Part shown: piece after piece, positions 45,691-54,625 of the stretch
Layout of the letters: each line of letters opens with the position of its first letter
How positions within the stretch are numbered: position 1 is the stretch's first letter
Source of the DNA: Pelotomaculum schinkii
Lineage (GTDB): Bacteria; Bacillota; Desulfotomaculia; Desulfotomaculales; Pelotomaculaceae
Assembly: GCF_004369205.1 (NCBI RefSeq)
Contig: NZ_QFGA01000002.1
Location: forward strand, 930,001-994,000
Length of the DNA stretch: 64,000 bases
Reading direction: 5' to 3'
Translations under genes and position numbers: made by a program
Notes under the pieces: model-generated
Seen by the model: the letters and a program-made list of their open reading frames with translations, nothing else
What the model was told of the DNA's origin: nothing
Database searches by the model: none

Positions 45691-46143
45691 ATGTACTACT
45701 CTATTGGTGAAGTTGCCAATAAAATGGGAATCGCAGCATCGACACTGCGCTACTATGACCGTGAAGGACTTTTTCCCGATGTTGGACGCAGCAGCGGAGG
45801 CATTCGCGTGTTCACTGATACAGAAATCGAAACGCTGAAAATCATTGAATGTCTGAAAACAACCGGGATGCAGATTAAGGATGTCAAACAGTTTCTGGAT
45901 TGGTGCAAAGAGGGTGATACAACCTTGCAACAGCGCAGAGATATGTTTTACGAACGCAAAGCTGCTGCTGAAAAGCAGTTGGCAGAAATAGAGAGGGCTC
46001 TGATCATGATCAAATTTAAATGCTGGTATTACGATACTGCTTTGGAAGCCGGTACGGAAACGGTGCCGAAAAATATGCCTATTGAAAAGATGCCGGATGA
46101 GGTCAAAGAATATAAATGTACATTATCAGATATTAACTATTAA
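45691..46143 (+). CDS. MerR family transcriptional regulator (AdhR-like)
   Basis: 150 residues. N-terminal winged HTH YYSIGEVANKMGIAASTLRY and YDREGLFPDVGRSSGGIR, then a long dimerisation coiled coil (about 75-125) and a short C-terminal part with KCWYYDTALEAGTE. One cysteine in the effector part (FKCWYYD) could sense aldehyde or thiol stress, as in AdhR-type regulators. GGAGG precedes the ATG by nine bases. Divergent from the lipoprotein-alcohol dehydrogenase operon. Confidence 0.92.
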   Translation: MYYSIGEVANKMGIAASTLRYYDREGLFPDVGRSSGGIRVFTDTEIETLKIIECLKTTGMQIKDVKQFLDWCKEGDTTLQQRRDMFYERKAAAEKQLAEIERALIMIKFKCWYYDTALEAGTETVPKNMPIEKMPDEVKEYKCTLSDINY

Positions 46144-46163
46144 ATAATTAGACTCAAATTGAC

Positions 46164-46189
46164 GAATTATGTAAAGCTTTACATAATTC
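46164..46189. repeat. Perfect 26-bp palindrome without spacer
   Basis: GAATTATGTAAAG / CTTTACATAATTC, joined at AAGCTT. It lies between merR and the alcohol dehydrogenase fragment. Too tight for a terminator loop; an operator or a rearrangement joint are options. Confidence 0.8.
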
Positions 46190-46195
46190 ATCCGC

Positions 46196-46438
46196 ATGGC
46201 GAAAGCGTTAGGACTCGAGGAGGCAAAAGAGCCAATGGATTTCATCAGGGCGCTTACTAAATTGCAGGAGGACTGTGGCGTTGCCGATCTAAAAATGTCC
46301 GAATACGGTATCCAGCCGGACGAATTCATGACTTTGGCGAAAAACGCACGTGCCACGATGGGCGGGTTGTTTGCAGCCGACCCTGCTGAGTTAAGCAACA
46401 AGGACTGCGCCGCTATCTATGAGAAATCCTATCGTTAA
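46196..46438 (+). pseudogene. C-terminal fragment of an iron alcohol dehydrogenase
   Basis: 80 codons, MAKALGLEEAKEPMDFIRAL ... NARATMGGLFAADPAEL, matching the last 80 residues of the intact enzyme at 43764-44939 (ARAMGMKDASRPEDFITML ... NARETMGGLFTANPCEM) at roughly 60% identity. No start signal and the catalytic domain is missing. A relic of a duplicated alcohol dehydrogenase. Confidence 0.85.
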
Positions 46439-46453
46439 AGAGAGGTGAATTTA

Positions 46454-47167
46454 TTAATCTTTAATTATTTCCTTATAGCCCATTCCTGGTTGGGCTGTAC
46501 CTGCTGTACTTAAAGGAATGCTTTCAATAATACTGCGCACATTGAAAAATGGAACACTAAAAATAAGATCTGAGTCTTTAAATCCTTTAACCAGATGCCG
46601 GCTGGAAGGGTCAATAAAAGTAACATTAACGCGACCTTTAGAAAGAGGTTGGGTAATTGCTCCTGAACAAGTAGAGCCGGATAATTGTGCCTTCAAAGGA
46701 ATCCCAGTTTCATAAGTTGATAATAAGACAAGACGGCTAGCCTGACCAGGGTTACATAAAAACAGTACTAAATCAGGTTTCAACTCGAATGTCTCCAATG
46801 GACCAATGACAACATATTTTGATACACCAAACGGGGGTTGTCCTTGACTCAGGGACCGCATCCGAAAAAACGACGCATTGCAGGAAATAAATTTTTCTCC
46901 TTCAATAAGAAATTTTTTCGTTAACGCAGCCTTTTCAGGAGTAGGAATAGATAAACCCAATGATGTAAGCCCCCCGGGGCAAGTACAATTTTCAGCACAA
47001 ATGTTAAACGTGAAACCTTTTCGGGCTGCTTGGTAAATCGCAGTACAGGGCATGATCCGATTTTCTTTACCGTTACTCGCAGGAACATCACTAAACGATA
47101 CTCCTACAGGACTACCATCCAAGGCTAAAACCTCTTGAAGCTGTCTGGAGTATTCTTGCCAAATCAT
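46454..47167 (-). CDS. DUF169 family protein
   Basis: 237 residues. The DUF169 pattern is visible: DGSPVGVSFSD near the N-terminus, CTAIYQAARKGFTFNICAEN, CTCPGGLTSLGL in the middle, and CSGAITQPL later. The four cysteines in CAENCTCPGG suggest metal or cluster binding; family function is not known. AAAGGAGTGATGAA precedes the ATG. Apparently monocistronic. Confidence 0.85.
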   Translation of the reverse strand: MIWQEYSRQLQEVLALDGSPVGVSFSDVPASNGKENRIMPCTAIYQAARKGFTFNICAENCTCPGGLTSLGLSIPTPEKAALTKKFLIEGEKFISCNASFFRMRSLSQGQPPFGVSKYVVIGPLETFELKPDLVLFLCNPGQASRLVLLSTYETGIPLKAQLSGSTCSGAITQPLSKGRVNVTFIDPSSRHLVKGFKDSDLIFSVPFFNVRSIIESIPLSTAGTAQPGMGYKEIIKD

Positions 47168-47343
47168 TTCATCACTCCTTTATATTTTTTTCTTGTAACT
47201 TTTACACTTACATCTTGTGATATGTGGTGAGACTCATTCCGTTTGTTAATCTACTCCCCAAATCTCAAACCATAAATTTTTCTAAGACCATGTTACAATA
47301 ATGCTCGTTGTCTGTGAAGAGCAAGCAAGAACTCGCCTTAATA

Positions 47344-47703
47344 TTATTTCTTCCTATGTATAACGCCTTCTTGAAATACAGTTCCATCACCTGGTCCAAA
47401 TAACAACAACTGCCGTCCATCTAAGTCAGTCAGGCATTGTTTATTTATATACCACAACCTGCATAGCAGGTCGTTTTTCAAAGCAGACAAAAAAAATAGA
47501 CTTTCGTCTCCCCTCTTTGACAATTGTATTACCTTTGCAGTAAAAAGTATTCCGGAAAATCTCAACCAATGAAATCCGATTAGACCGCCAGCAACAGTTG
47601 CACCTGCAGGACAGACACGATAAGGTTGTGCGCATCTCCTGTTTCGGTAAAAGCCTGTCGTGTTTCCTGATCTATCATCTCCTGGCTGCCGAAAATACTC
47701 CAT
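47344..47703 (-). pseudogene. Uncertain 119-codon ORF, possibly a gene remnant
   Basis: Open minus frame with RVCPAGATVAGGLIGF and a plausible C-terminus GRQLLLFGPGDGTVFQEG. The amino acid make-up of the first 40 codons is unlike its neighbours, and no ribosome binding site precedes the ATG. It may be the 3' part of a broken gene fused to a chance frame. No family recognised. Confidence 0.3.
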
Positions 47704-47812
47704 TCAAAACAGCCGCTTCAGAGGGTGGGAGTGAATAGGTTGTAGCGGCCAAAAGCTTCTGCTTGACCCACAGGGTGAAAGCGTTTTAAATGAGATGCGT
47801 TCGAATGAACCG

Positions 47813-48142
47813 TTATCGACTCACATAATGCAGGGATAACATAACAGCCAGGCCCAGACTCATGGTGGCCAGCACGTTGCGGGTTTTATAGGCTGCCAGA
47901 GCAGCGGCACAACCAGCCAGTAAGTAATGGTTGTTCAAGCTCAAATCCAGCTTTCCTCCGGGTAACAACAGGACTGGTATAATCAGTGACGTCAACATGG
48001 CCGTGGGAACATGCTTTAACCATTTCTCCAGCCACACCGGCACCCCGTTCCGCCGAAAAAGGGCCAAACAAGCAAACCGGGTGAAAAGGGTGGCTATGGC
48101 CATGCCGGCAATAATCAAAAAAATCTCACTGCGCATGTTCAC
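47813..48142 (-). CDS. azlD: AzlD family branched-chain amino acid exporter subunit
   Basis: 109 residues with three to four membrane helices, e.g. IFLIIAGMAIATLFTRFACL and PTAMLTSLIIPVLLLPGG, typical of AzlD, the small partner of AzlC in export of branched-chain amino acids (or analogues). GGAGG lies five bases before GTG 48142 and eleven before ATG 48136. The upstream azlC is truncated (next entry), so the pair is probably not functional. Confidence 0.85.
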   Translation of the reverse strand: MNMRSEIFLIIAGMAIATLFTRFACLALFRRNGVPVWLEKWLKHVPTAMLTSLIIPVLLLPGGKLDLSLNNHYLLAGCAAALAAYKTRNVLATMSLGLAVMLSLHYVSR

Positions 48143-48341
48143 TCTCTCCTCCCATCATTCCGCCTACAACAGCGGCCGCCAGGCAGGCAAGAATAATGTA
48201 CCATTTGCCGGGCAGATACAGGGCGCCCCATACGGCTACCAGCGCAGACACGACACAAACGCAAAAACTTGCCCTGTCGGTTAATTGAGGCAGGGGCCGG
48301 TTCTCCTTCTTAATTATAAAGCGACCCCCATCATTTTCGCT
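48126..48341 (-). pseudogene. azlC: 3' fragment of azlC
   Basis: Open minus frame ending SEHAQ at TGA 48128-48126, overlapping azlD. It carries the last two hydrophobic segments VCVVSALVAVWGALYLPGKW and YIILACLAAAVVGGMMGG, as in the C-terminus of AzlC, preceded by RFIIKKENRPLPQLTD. Upstream, a stop closes the frame and the other 170 residues of AzlC are absent. Confidence 0.65.
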
Positions 48342-48482
48342 TTAAAGTGCCATCCAATAACAAGTGTAAATTAATTTGTTCCTATTCCCTAAAGGTATTC
48401 ATCCCGGCAATTTACGGACGCCTTTTCTTCTTAATGTGCAATATTTACCGACTGAGTGCTTGAAATTAAATAAAAACAACTA

Positions 48483-48504
48483 TATATTAGAGTAGCCTAA
48501 TATA
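48483..48504. promoter_or_regulatory. Operator-like dyad before the Bcr/CflA gene
   Basis: TATATTAG / CTAATATA, perfect 8-bp arms with spacer AGTAGC, 35 bases before the efflux gene start. Likely regulator binding site. Confidence 0.5.
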
Positions 48505-48538
48505 TATAATTGCTAACTATTCTAAGGTGGAGATAAAA

Positions 48539-49816
48539 ATGCAAAAAACAAGCGCTGAAGTTGATATGAACAAAAGACAAAAATACCTCGGGCAAAAGGG
48601 CCTGATAGCGCTTATAACATTCTTAAGCGCCTTTATACCACTGTCTACGGACCTTTATCTTCCCGCCTTACCTGGTATGGCGGTGTATTTTAAAGCCCCT
48701 ATAAACCTGGTCAACCTCACTTTAATACTATTTTTTATCTTTTTCAGCGCCGGAATGTTATTCTGGGGACCGTTAAGTGATAAGTACGGGCGTAAGCCTG
48801 TTTTGCTCACCGGTTTGACTGTATATATATTGGCAAGCTTATTTAGCGCATGTGTTGTAAACGTATACCAACTGATAATATTCCGGGTATTTCAAGCAAT
48901 TGGCGGTGGAGCTGCCGCTTCTGTTGCAATGGCTATGGTTAAGGATACTTATGATGGTAAAAAGCGGGAATCCATTCTGGCCTTGGTTCAGTCAATGACC
49001 ATGATATGTCCAATAACCGCCCCGGTTCTAGGAGCGATTCTATTGAAATTCATTTCATGGCGGGGTATATTCTGGACTCTTACCGGTATCGGCATTTTGG
49101 CCCTGGCGGGCGCCCTTGCTCTGGAGGAAACTATAGGGAAGCGTTACACCGGAACGATAGGACAGACTATGGGCCGGCTGGGAGTTGTGCTCAAGAATCC
49201 TGGCTTTTCTTCCCTGCTCAGTGTGTTTGCTTTGGCCGGTATACCCACATTTGCTTACTTGGCCTCATCATCCTACATCTATATTGATGGATTTGGTCTG
49301 AGTGAACAGACATACAGCTACTTTTTTGCCCTGAATGCAGTGTTTTTACTGCTTAGTCCGATGCTATACCTGATTTTGTCCAGGCGATTCAACCGCGGTT
49401 CTATCATTATAACCTGTTTTGCAGTGGTAGCCATGAGCGGAGCACTAATTGGCAGCCTGGGTAATCTCGGTCCCTGGCTATTTGCTGTCACCCTGATACC
49501 TTCAACCATAGCTTCCAATTGCGTGCGTCCTCCCGGCACCAACCTGATGCTGGAGCAGCAGCAGGAAGATACCGGTTCAGCTTCAGCCCTGATGAGCTGC
49601 GTCAGCCTTTTGATGGGCAGTGTCGGGATGCTTCTGATTTCTTATGACTGGAGCAACATCATTTTAGCCCTGGGTATCTTGAATCTCATTGTCGGGCTGA
49701 CTTGCGGAGTACTCTGGTTGTTGATTTCAAAAAGATCTTTTATTAAACAAGTCCCCCAGATGCAATTGCTGCAGCAACATCAAGCGAAACACAAAACAAC
49801 GATTGCAGACCAGTAG
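48539..49816 (+). CDS. Bcr/CflA family multidrug efflux MFS transporter
   Basis: 425 residues from ATG 48539 (AAGGTGGAG six bases before). Twelve membrane helices. Bcr/CflA features: N-terminal ITFLSAFIPLSTDLYLPALP, motif A GPLSDKYGRKPVLLTGL, and the PITAPVLGAILLKFISWRGI segment. Exports drugs such as bicyclomycin or chloramphenicol, or sulfonamide-type compounds, using the proton gradient. Single gene with an operator-like dyad upstream. Confidence 0.93.
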   Translation: MQKTSAEVDMNKRQKYLGQKGLIALITFLSAFIPLSTDLYLPALPGMAVYFKAPINLVNLTLILFFIFFSAGMLFWGPLSDKYGRKPVLLTGLTVYILASLFSACVVNVYQLIIFRVFQAIGGGAAASVAMAMVKDTYDGKKRESILALVQSMTMICPITAPVLGAILLKFISWRGIFWTLTGIGILALAGALALEETIGKRYTGTIGQTMGRLGVVLKNPGFSSLLSVFALAGIPTFAYLASSSYIYIDGFGLSEQTYSYFFALNAVFLLLSPMLYLILSRRFNRGSIIITCFAVVAMSGALIGSLGNLGPWLFAVTLIPSTIASNCVRPPGTNLMLEQQQEDTGSASALMSCVSLLMGSVGMLLISYDWSNIILALGILNLIVGLTCGVLWLLISKRSFIKQVPQMQLLQQHQAKHKTTIADQ

Positions 49817-49902
49817 AACGCATCCTAGATGACCTTGGTATTTAATGGCATTCATCAGCATTTCCACACTGAGTAGCTGTACCCAATAATAAAATTATTA
49901 AA

Positions 49903-50352
49903 TTAATTCCAATTTTGCACTTCTACAATGTTCCCTTCGGGATCCCTTGCATAAGCAATAGTCAAAACACCGACACCCGATATTTTTATTTTAGCAATCT
50001 CACCTAACATGCTGCCACCGTTTTTTAATAGTTTATCGCAGATCAACCTGATATCCTCGACCAGGAAAGCTATATGGGCAAACCCTGGTTTATTAATAGA
50101 AGTTGCCTCATTTCTTTCAATTTGCTTGTTATAGGTAAATATTTCCAAAGTCGGACCATCCACATATCCAGGTAAGCGTAAATGCACACCCCTTACGCGG
50201 GCACTTTTTAAGTTTGTAATCTGATCGAACCATGCCCCGCCAAAATCCCGTTCTGGATATACGGGTTCACACCCAAAAACATTAATATAAAACTGAGCTA
50301 GCTTTTGCCAATCTTTTGCAACGATATTCGTATGGGCAAACTTTACATCCAC
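49903..50352 (-). CDS. VOC (glyoxalase/bleomycin resistance) family protein
   Basis: 149 residues from GTG 50352 (AGGGAGGATTTGAC before it). Two beta-alpha-beta-beta-beta repeats: HTNIVAKDWQKLAQFYINVF and HIAFLVEDIRLICDKLLKNG, ending ARDPEGNIVEVQNWN. Metal ligand candidates are the two His (FAHTN, GFAHIAF) and the Glu residues in TLEIFT and IVEVQ. Could be a lyase, dioxygenase or sequestering protein; the substrate is unknown. Single gene. Confidence 0.88.
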   Translation of the reverse strand: MDVKFAHTNIVAKDWQKLAQFYINVFGCEPVYPERDFGGAWFDQITNLKSARVRGVHLRLPGYVDGPTLEIFTYNKQIERNEATSINKPGFAHIAFLVEDIRLICDKLLKNGGSMLGEIAKIKISGVGVLTIAYARDPEGNIVEVQNWN

Positions 50353-50627
50353 GTCAAATCCTCCCTATTAAGTATTTAATCAAAAGATTACAAAAACACT
50401 TGATCAATGGTTTGGCATTATTGAAACTTGATTACTCGGCGCCTTGTTGCCAGAGTTGCCAGGTGAAAAAACCTAATAGATATGAAAAAGATGTAACTAA
50501 GTATCTAATACATATATTACACTAAAAGGGGCTTAACCTTAAATAGGCAGAAATGTTAATCACCAAAAAAACACACAAGTTCGGTGAAACCCCAATCATG
50601 TATACTTAGATGGCTGTGAGCGTCAAT

Positions 50628-50657
50628 AATCCCCACCATGCAGGCCGGGTGGGGATT
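50628..50657 (-). terminator. Hairpin terminator for the 50752-51201 gene
   Basis: AATCCCCACC / GGTGGGGATT with a 10-base loop, about 95 bases past the stop of the minus-strand unknown gene. The rest of 50353-50751 shows no gene. Confidence 0.6.
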
Positions 50658-50751
50658 TAAATAGTCCTATTTAATTATTCGACAGATACTTGCTTTTTTC
50701 CTTTGAGGTTTTTTCAGAGACTCTACTAAACCACAACGATTATAGTTTAGT

Positions 50752-51201
50752 TTACAGACTTAAGACAGATTTCAATAACTCCCTAAAATGAGATCTTGTC
50801 AAAATTTCTAAACTCAAAGGTGATTTGGAAATAACTTGTTTCCAAATTCCATCAATATCCCTAATAAAACATATATTGCATTTATTTGTTTTCATTTCGA
50901 TTTTTCCGGTTGTCCCCACAGCAAACCTTTCTTTTGGTATGAAATCAATTTCATACTCACCTGTTTTCAGCTTAAATATCTTGGATTTATAGTTAACCAA
51001 ATTTTTTTTATTTATTGTTAAAACCTCATACGACGTTGATATTATTTTTTCTTCAATTAAATCTGAAAGCCAATCTTCAAGACGTTCAAAGAATGCTTTT
51101 ATTACCAAAGGACATAGTTCTTTAATAGCAATTACCTTTTCTTTTCCTTCTTTCTGCAACTGTTTCTTTTTCCTTAAAAAAATAGCTAAATCATCATCCA
51201 T
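50752..51201 (-). CDS. Hypothetical protein, AT-rich
   Basis: 149 residues from ATG 51201, which has AGAGGTG nine bases upstream. Lys/Ile/Glu-rich: a charged helical N-terminal half (DDDLAIFLRKKKQLQKEGKE) and a beta-rich second half (GEYEIDFIPKERFAVGTTGK). Base composition is clearly lower in GC than most neighbours, which fits a transferred gene. I recognise no family. Confidence 0.65.
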   Translation of the reverse strand: MDDDLAIFLRKKKQLQKEGKEKVIAIKELCPLVIKAFFERLEDWLSDLIEEKIISTSYEVLTINKKNLVNYKSKIFKLKTGEYEIDFIPKERFAVGTTGKIEMKTNKCNICFIRDIDGIWKQVISKSPLSLEILTRSHFRELLKSVLSL

Positions 51202-51263
51202 CTTATCCATCACCTCTTAAATTCGCTGAAACAAATTTCTTGAAGTTCTAGTTAAAATCTTTA

Positions 51264-52679
51264 TTATAAGCCGTGTGGGCTTGTGGATTCAATTTTGTTA
51301 CGTTTTGAAAACATACTTATTAGTAAAATTGCCAAGAAGCTGGCTAACAGGCCTACATATAGAGGGTCCAGCCCTTTTGGAAAAGCGAAGTGCCATATTA
51401 GGTCCACCAGTGGGCCTATCAGTGCAGCTGCGATTCCAGCCGGCGGCGTTACATGATGGGGGAAGAACGCCGCCCCCAGCAATGGGAAAAGCACAGCGCA
51501 ACCTCTGAGACCCATGGATAAAAAGCTCCAACCCATTATCATAGACTTTAAACTGCCGGCAACAAAAAAGATTGCAAGAACACTTATAACAAAGATTAAT
51601 ATACGTTGTACTTTCAATACCTCTTGGTCACCAGCATGAACTCGAATAAACCGTTTATAGATATCCTTGGTAAGCATGGTGGAGACACCAAGTGTTAAAC
51701 CTGCCCAGGTACCTATAATAGCAACTAATAATGTTGCCAAGACTACCCCTGCTAAAAAAGGAGACAGATAATTCATAACAAAGATAGGCAAGACTTGTTC
51801 GGATGGTGTATTTGGAAAATTAGCCCGCATAAATAAACCAACCAATATGCCTCCTATACCAAGCGGGGGAATCATAAAAGCAGAAATTAATGCTCCAGTA
51901 CGGGCTTTAGCAAGGCTCTTGGCGGAAAGAACAGCCTGAATATAAGTTTGGGTAGAGAGTACTCCTACCAGTAGTGAAAACCCCGCCGCAAAATCCTGGT
52001 TGAAACTACGGCCAAACAGTGAAAACCAGGGGTATATTGGGAAATGAGCTGTTAACCCGGCCCAACCACCTACCATTTTATAAGCAAATACACCACAGAC
52101 AATGGTAGCCAGGTAAAGTAAACCCAATTTTGCCACTCCAACTAGTCCCGCACCCCAAACTCCACCGAAAAATACATAAGCTAGTACCAATAACACACTT
52201 ATCAAGGCAGCCAAGCTCGGATTAATTTGCAACATAGCAGTAAGCAGCGCTACTGCCGAAAGTCCTTGCGCAACAATATTCAGAAAAATACCGGCGGAAG
52301 ATAAAATACTTGAAATTGGACCAATACGATGGCCATATACACTAACAAGGTACTGGGGCATTGTTTCTATATTTCTATCATATAACTTCCAGGCTAAGCC
52401 AAGCCCAAGCACGGCGCAAGCAATACCTCCACCCAGGGTGAACCACCAGGCGCAAAAACCAAAATTGAAAGCCAACTGTGCCGTACCTATAGTAGAGGAA
52501 CCACCGACCATAGTACCCATAATCGTCCCCGCCACCACTGCCTCATTAACCCGGCCTCCACCAAGGGAAAAATCCTTTGGGGATTTAACCATACTACCGG
52601 CGTATATTCCGATTGCGATGATTGCTAAAAGCGTAATTACAATCCCGGCAATGTGACCGGCCGTCAGTAACAAATTCAT
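51264..52679 (-). CDS. Sodium:solute symporter family protein
   Basis: 471 residues, about thirteen membrane helices, SSS family: SPKDFSLGGGRVNEAVVAGT, GTMVGGSSTIGTAQLAFNFG, and TMPQYLVSVYGHRIGPISS. Closer to pantothenate/organic-acid-like members than to PutP by eye. Likely sodium-driven uptake of an organic acid. The binding site AGGGAAGGG is rather far from the ATG. Divergent from lysR with three LysR-type dyads between, so it probably supplies the substrate of the downstream hydroxylase cluster. Confidence 0.88.
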   Translation of the reverse strand: MNLLLTAGHIAGIVITLLAIIAIGIYAGSMVKSPKDFSLGGGRVNEAVVAGTIMGTMVGGSSTIGTAQLAFNFGFCAWWFTLGGGIACAVLGLGLAWKLYDRNIETMPQYLVSVYGHRIGPISSILSSAGIFLNIVAQGLSAVALLTAMLQINPSLAALISVLLVLAYVFFGGVWGAGLVGVAKLGLLYLATIVCGVFAYKMVGGWAGLTAHFPIYPWFSLFGRSFNQDFAAGFSLLVGVLSTQTYIQAVLSAKSLAKARTGALISAFMIPPLGIGGILVGLFMRANFPNTPSEQVLPIFVMNYLSPFLAGVVLATLLVAIIGTWAGLTLGVSTMLTKDIYKRFIRVHAGDQEVLKVQRILIFVISVLAIFFVAGSLKSMIMGWSFLSMGLRGCAVLFPLLGAAFFPHHVTPPAGIAAALIGPLVDLIWHFAFPKGLDPLYVGLLASFLAILLISMFSKRNKIESTSPHGL

Positions 52680-52906
52680 TCTTTAACCATATCCCTTCCC
52701 TGTAATCTAATATTCTTAAAATGCTTGTTGTTAAACTTTTCATAACAACTGCAAACATATTGAACCGGTTTAAAAGATAATTTCATGGATTTTTACCTCT
52801 TCTTAAAGAGACGAGTTTAACTTTTGTTCTTAGAAAGTTGAGTTAATAATAATATATCTATGCATATTTTTCTAATGCATGTTATTGAGATGTTTCGGGC
52901 TATTTC

Positions 52907-53070
52907 ATAGTTAATATCTATATTTTAATATAACCCATAGTAATTTATATGGTTTATATGGATTAATATGGACGTATTTATAGATAATATCTATGGATAA
53001 AACTCTTTATATTCGCTATATGCATGCCCCTTGGTTATTTCAGTTGATTATATGGGCAATATCTATAGAT
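52907..53070. promoter_or_regulatory. LysR-type operator cluster between symporter and lysR
   Basis: ATAGATAATATCTAT (52980-52994), a dyad with the T-N11-A layout of LysR sites; near copies ATAGTTAATATCTAT (52907-52921) and ATCTATAGAT (53061-53070). The same dyad recurs at 62999-63013 in front of the hydroxylase operon. Confidence 0.75.
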
Positions 53071-53118
53071 TTTGATATACTTAATTTAGACTGAATTTCA
53101 TGCTAAAGGGTGAGCAAA

Positions 53119-54081
53119 ATGAATCTTTACCAGCTTTACTATTTCAGAACTCTAGCTAAGCTAGAGCACTACACAAAAGCTGCCGAAAAGCTTTCCTTAA
53201 CCCAACCCAGTCTTAGTCATGCAATTTCAGCTTTAGAAAGTGAGCTAGGAGTTCCATTATTTAAAAAGCAAGGTCGTAATGTTGTATTAACAAAACATGG
53301 GAAGTTATTTTTGCCATATGTGGAAAATGCATTAAGGGAGGTGGAAGAGGGCACTAAAAAAATTAAAGAAATGTCTAGCGATACAAACGGTATAATTAGT
53401 ATAGGATTTACCTATACAATTAGCTCTCATTTCATACCCAACTTAATCACCAACTTTTTAAAAGTTAATGAGCATAAGAATATAAAAATTTTTTTACATG
53501 AAGGCGGGACTACGAAGGAAGACTGTACTTCTGATTTAATCAACGGTTTGAAGGATGAAAAATTCGATCTGATTTTTGTTTCTTTAAAACATAAAGATCT
53601 GAACGTAGAGTTTATTCCTATATATGAGCAAGAATTCGTTGCCCTTCTACCATATGATTGTCCTCTTGCTGGTAAATCCACGATTGATTTAGAGGATACA
53701 AAACCCTATCAGTTAATACATTACGCAGCAAAAAATGGGTTAAAACAAGAGATTAACCGTCTTTTTTCAATGGTTAATATGGTTCCCGAGGTTTGCTGTG
53801 AGGTAGAAGATGAAACCTCTATGGCTGGGTTGGTTGCAGCCAGTATTGGCATAGCCATTGTTCCATATAGCCCGACTTTCAATAGCTTTCATATTAAAAT
53901 TCGTCCAATTAGTAATCCTTTGGTTACAAGACTGATTTATCTTGGCTATATAAAAAATCGTCACCTAACATTGCCTGTTGAGCGATTCAAAAATTATATT
54001 CTTAATAATTGCATGAACAAAAAGTTTCGTGTGAATAGGTTAAACTGGTCTTATTACCCAGATAATGAACAAGTCAAATAA
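53119..54081 (+). CDS. LysR family transcriptional regulator
   Basis: 320 residues from ATG 53119 (AAAGGGTGAG before it; the GTG at 53110 is inside this site). N-terminal HTH LYQLYYFRTLAKLEHYTKAA and LTQPSLSHAISALESELGVP; effector domain begins ISIGFTYTISSHFIPNLITN, similar to CynR/GltC-type members. Probably activates the symporter gene and the hydroxylase operon, judged from shared dyads. Ends in its own strong terminator. Confidence 0.93.
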   Translation: MNLYQLYYFRTLAKLEHYTKAAEKLSLTQPSLSHAISALESELGVPLFKKQGRNVVLTKHGKLFLPYVENALREVEEGTKKIKEMSSDTNGIISIGFTYTISSHFIPNLITNFLKVNEHKNIKIFLHEGGTTKEDCTSDLINGLKDEKFDLIFVSLKHKDLNVEFIPIYEQEFVALLPYDCPLAGKSTIDLEDTKPYQLIHYAAKNGLKQEINRLFSMVNMVPEVCCEVEDETSMAGLVAASIGIAIVPYSPTFNSFHIKIRPISNPLVTRLIYLGYIKNRHLTLPVERFKNYILNNCMNKKFRVNRLNWSYYPDNEQVK

Positions 54082-54119
54082 CCTGATAGTGTTCGGTTAA
54101 CTAGTTTGTTATTATAGTA

Positions 54120-54164
54120 AAGGTGGAGATTTTCCAGCAGTTTATGCAGGAAAATCTCCACCTT
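54120..54164 (+). terminator. Rho-independent terminator of lysR
   Basis: AAGGTGGAGATTTTCC / GGAAAATCTCCACCTT, perfect 16-bp arms, 13-base loop, 39 bases past the lysR stop. Confidence 0.85.
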
Positions 54165-54349
54165 AATCTTTACGAACCCTAATTACACATAACATAAATA
54201 TCAAAATATACTTGCGACGGTTTAAACAGACCCCATCTGCTAATTTTACCACACCCAGTTAGCCACTCACTCTAATAGTGAGATCGGTTTAAGCCAGATG
54301 CGGCAGTGCCCTCCTCATTACTTTCCTACTTTAGATTCCCAGGGGGTTA

Positions 54350-54444
54350 ATGCAAAGCAACTGGAGTATTATCCGGCATTTATGAATAATTTCCAAGTTT
54401 GCTTTGCATAACGGATACTTTGCATAAGAGGGGGGATGCAAAGC
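54350..54444. repeat. Four ATGCAAAG octamers in 95 bases
   Basis: ATGCAAAGC at 54350 and 54436 on the plus strand; its complement GCTTTGCAT at 54401 and CTTTGCAT at 54418. The first two form an inverted repeat (TGCAAAGCAA / TTGCTTTGCA). The region 54165-54625 holds no gene; it lies downstream of both lysR and the MFS gene, so the role of these sites is open. Confidence 0.6.
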
Positions 54445-54625
54445 TTAGCATATTCGCCCTGGGTCCCTTTTAGCCAGCCTATCGGATATCTTTATATTAT
54501 TGTTTTTGGACAACTAAAATATGTTCTCAATTTCACTAATAAGGTTATGTACGGTGAAGTATTCAAGGCTATTTTAGATAGGAAAACTTGGTTGATATTC
54601 ATTACTTGAACCAACACTTTCTTTC

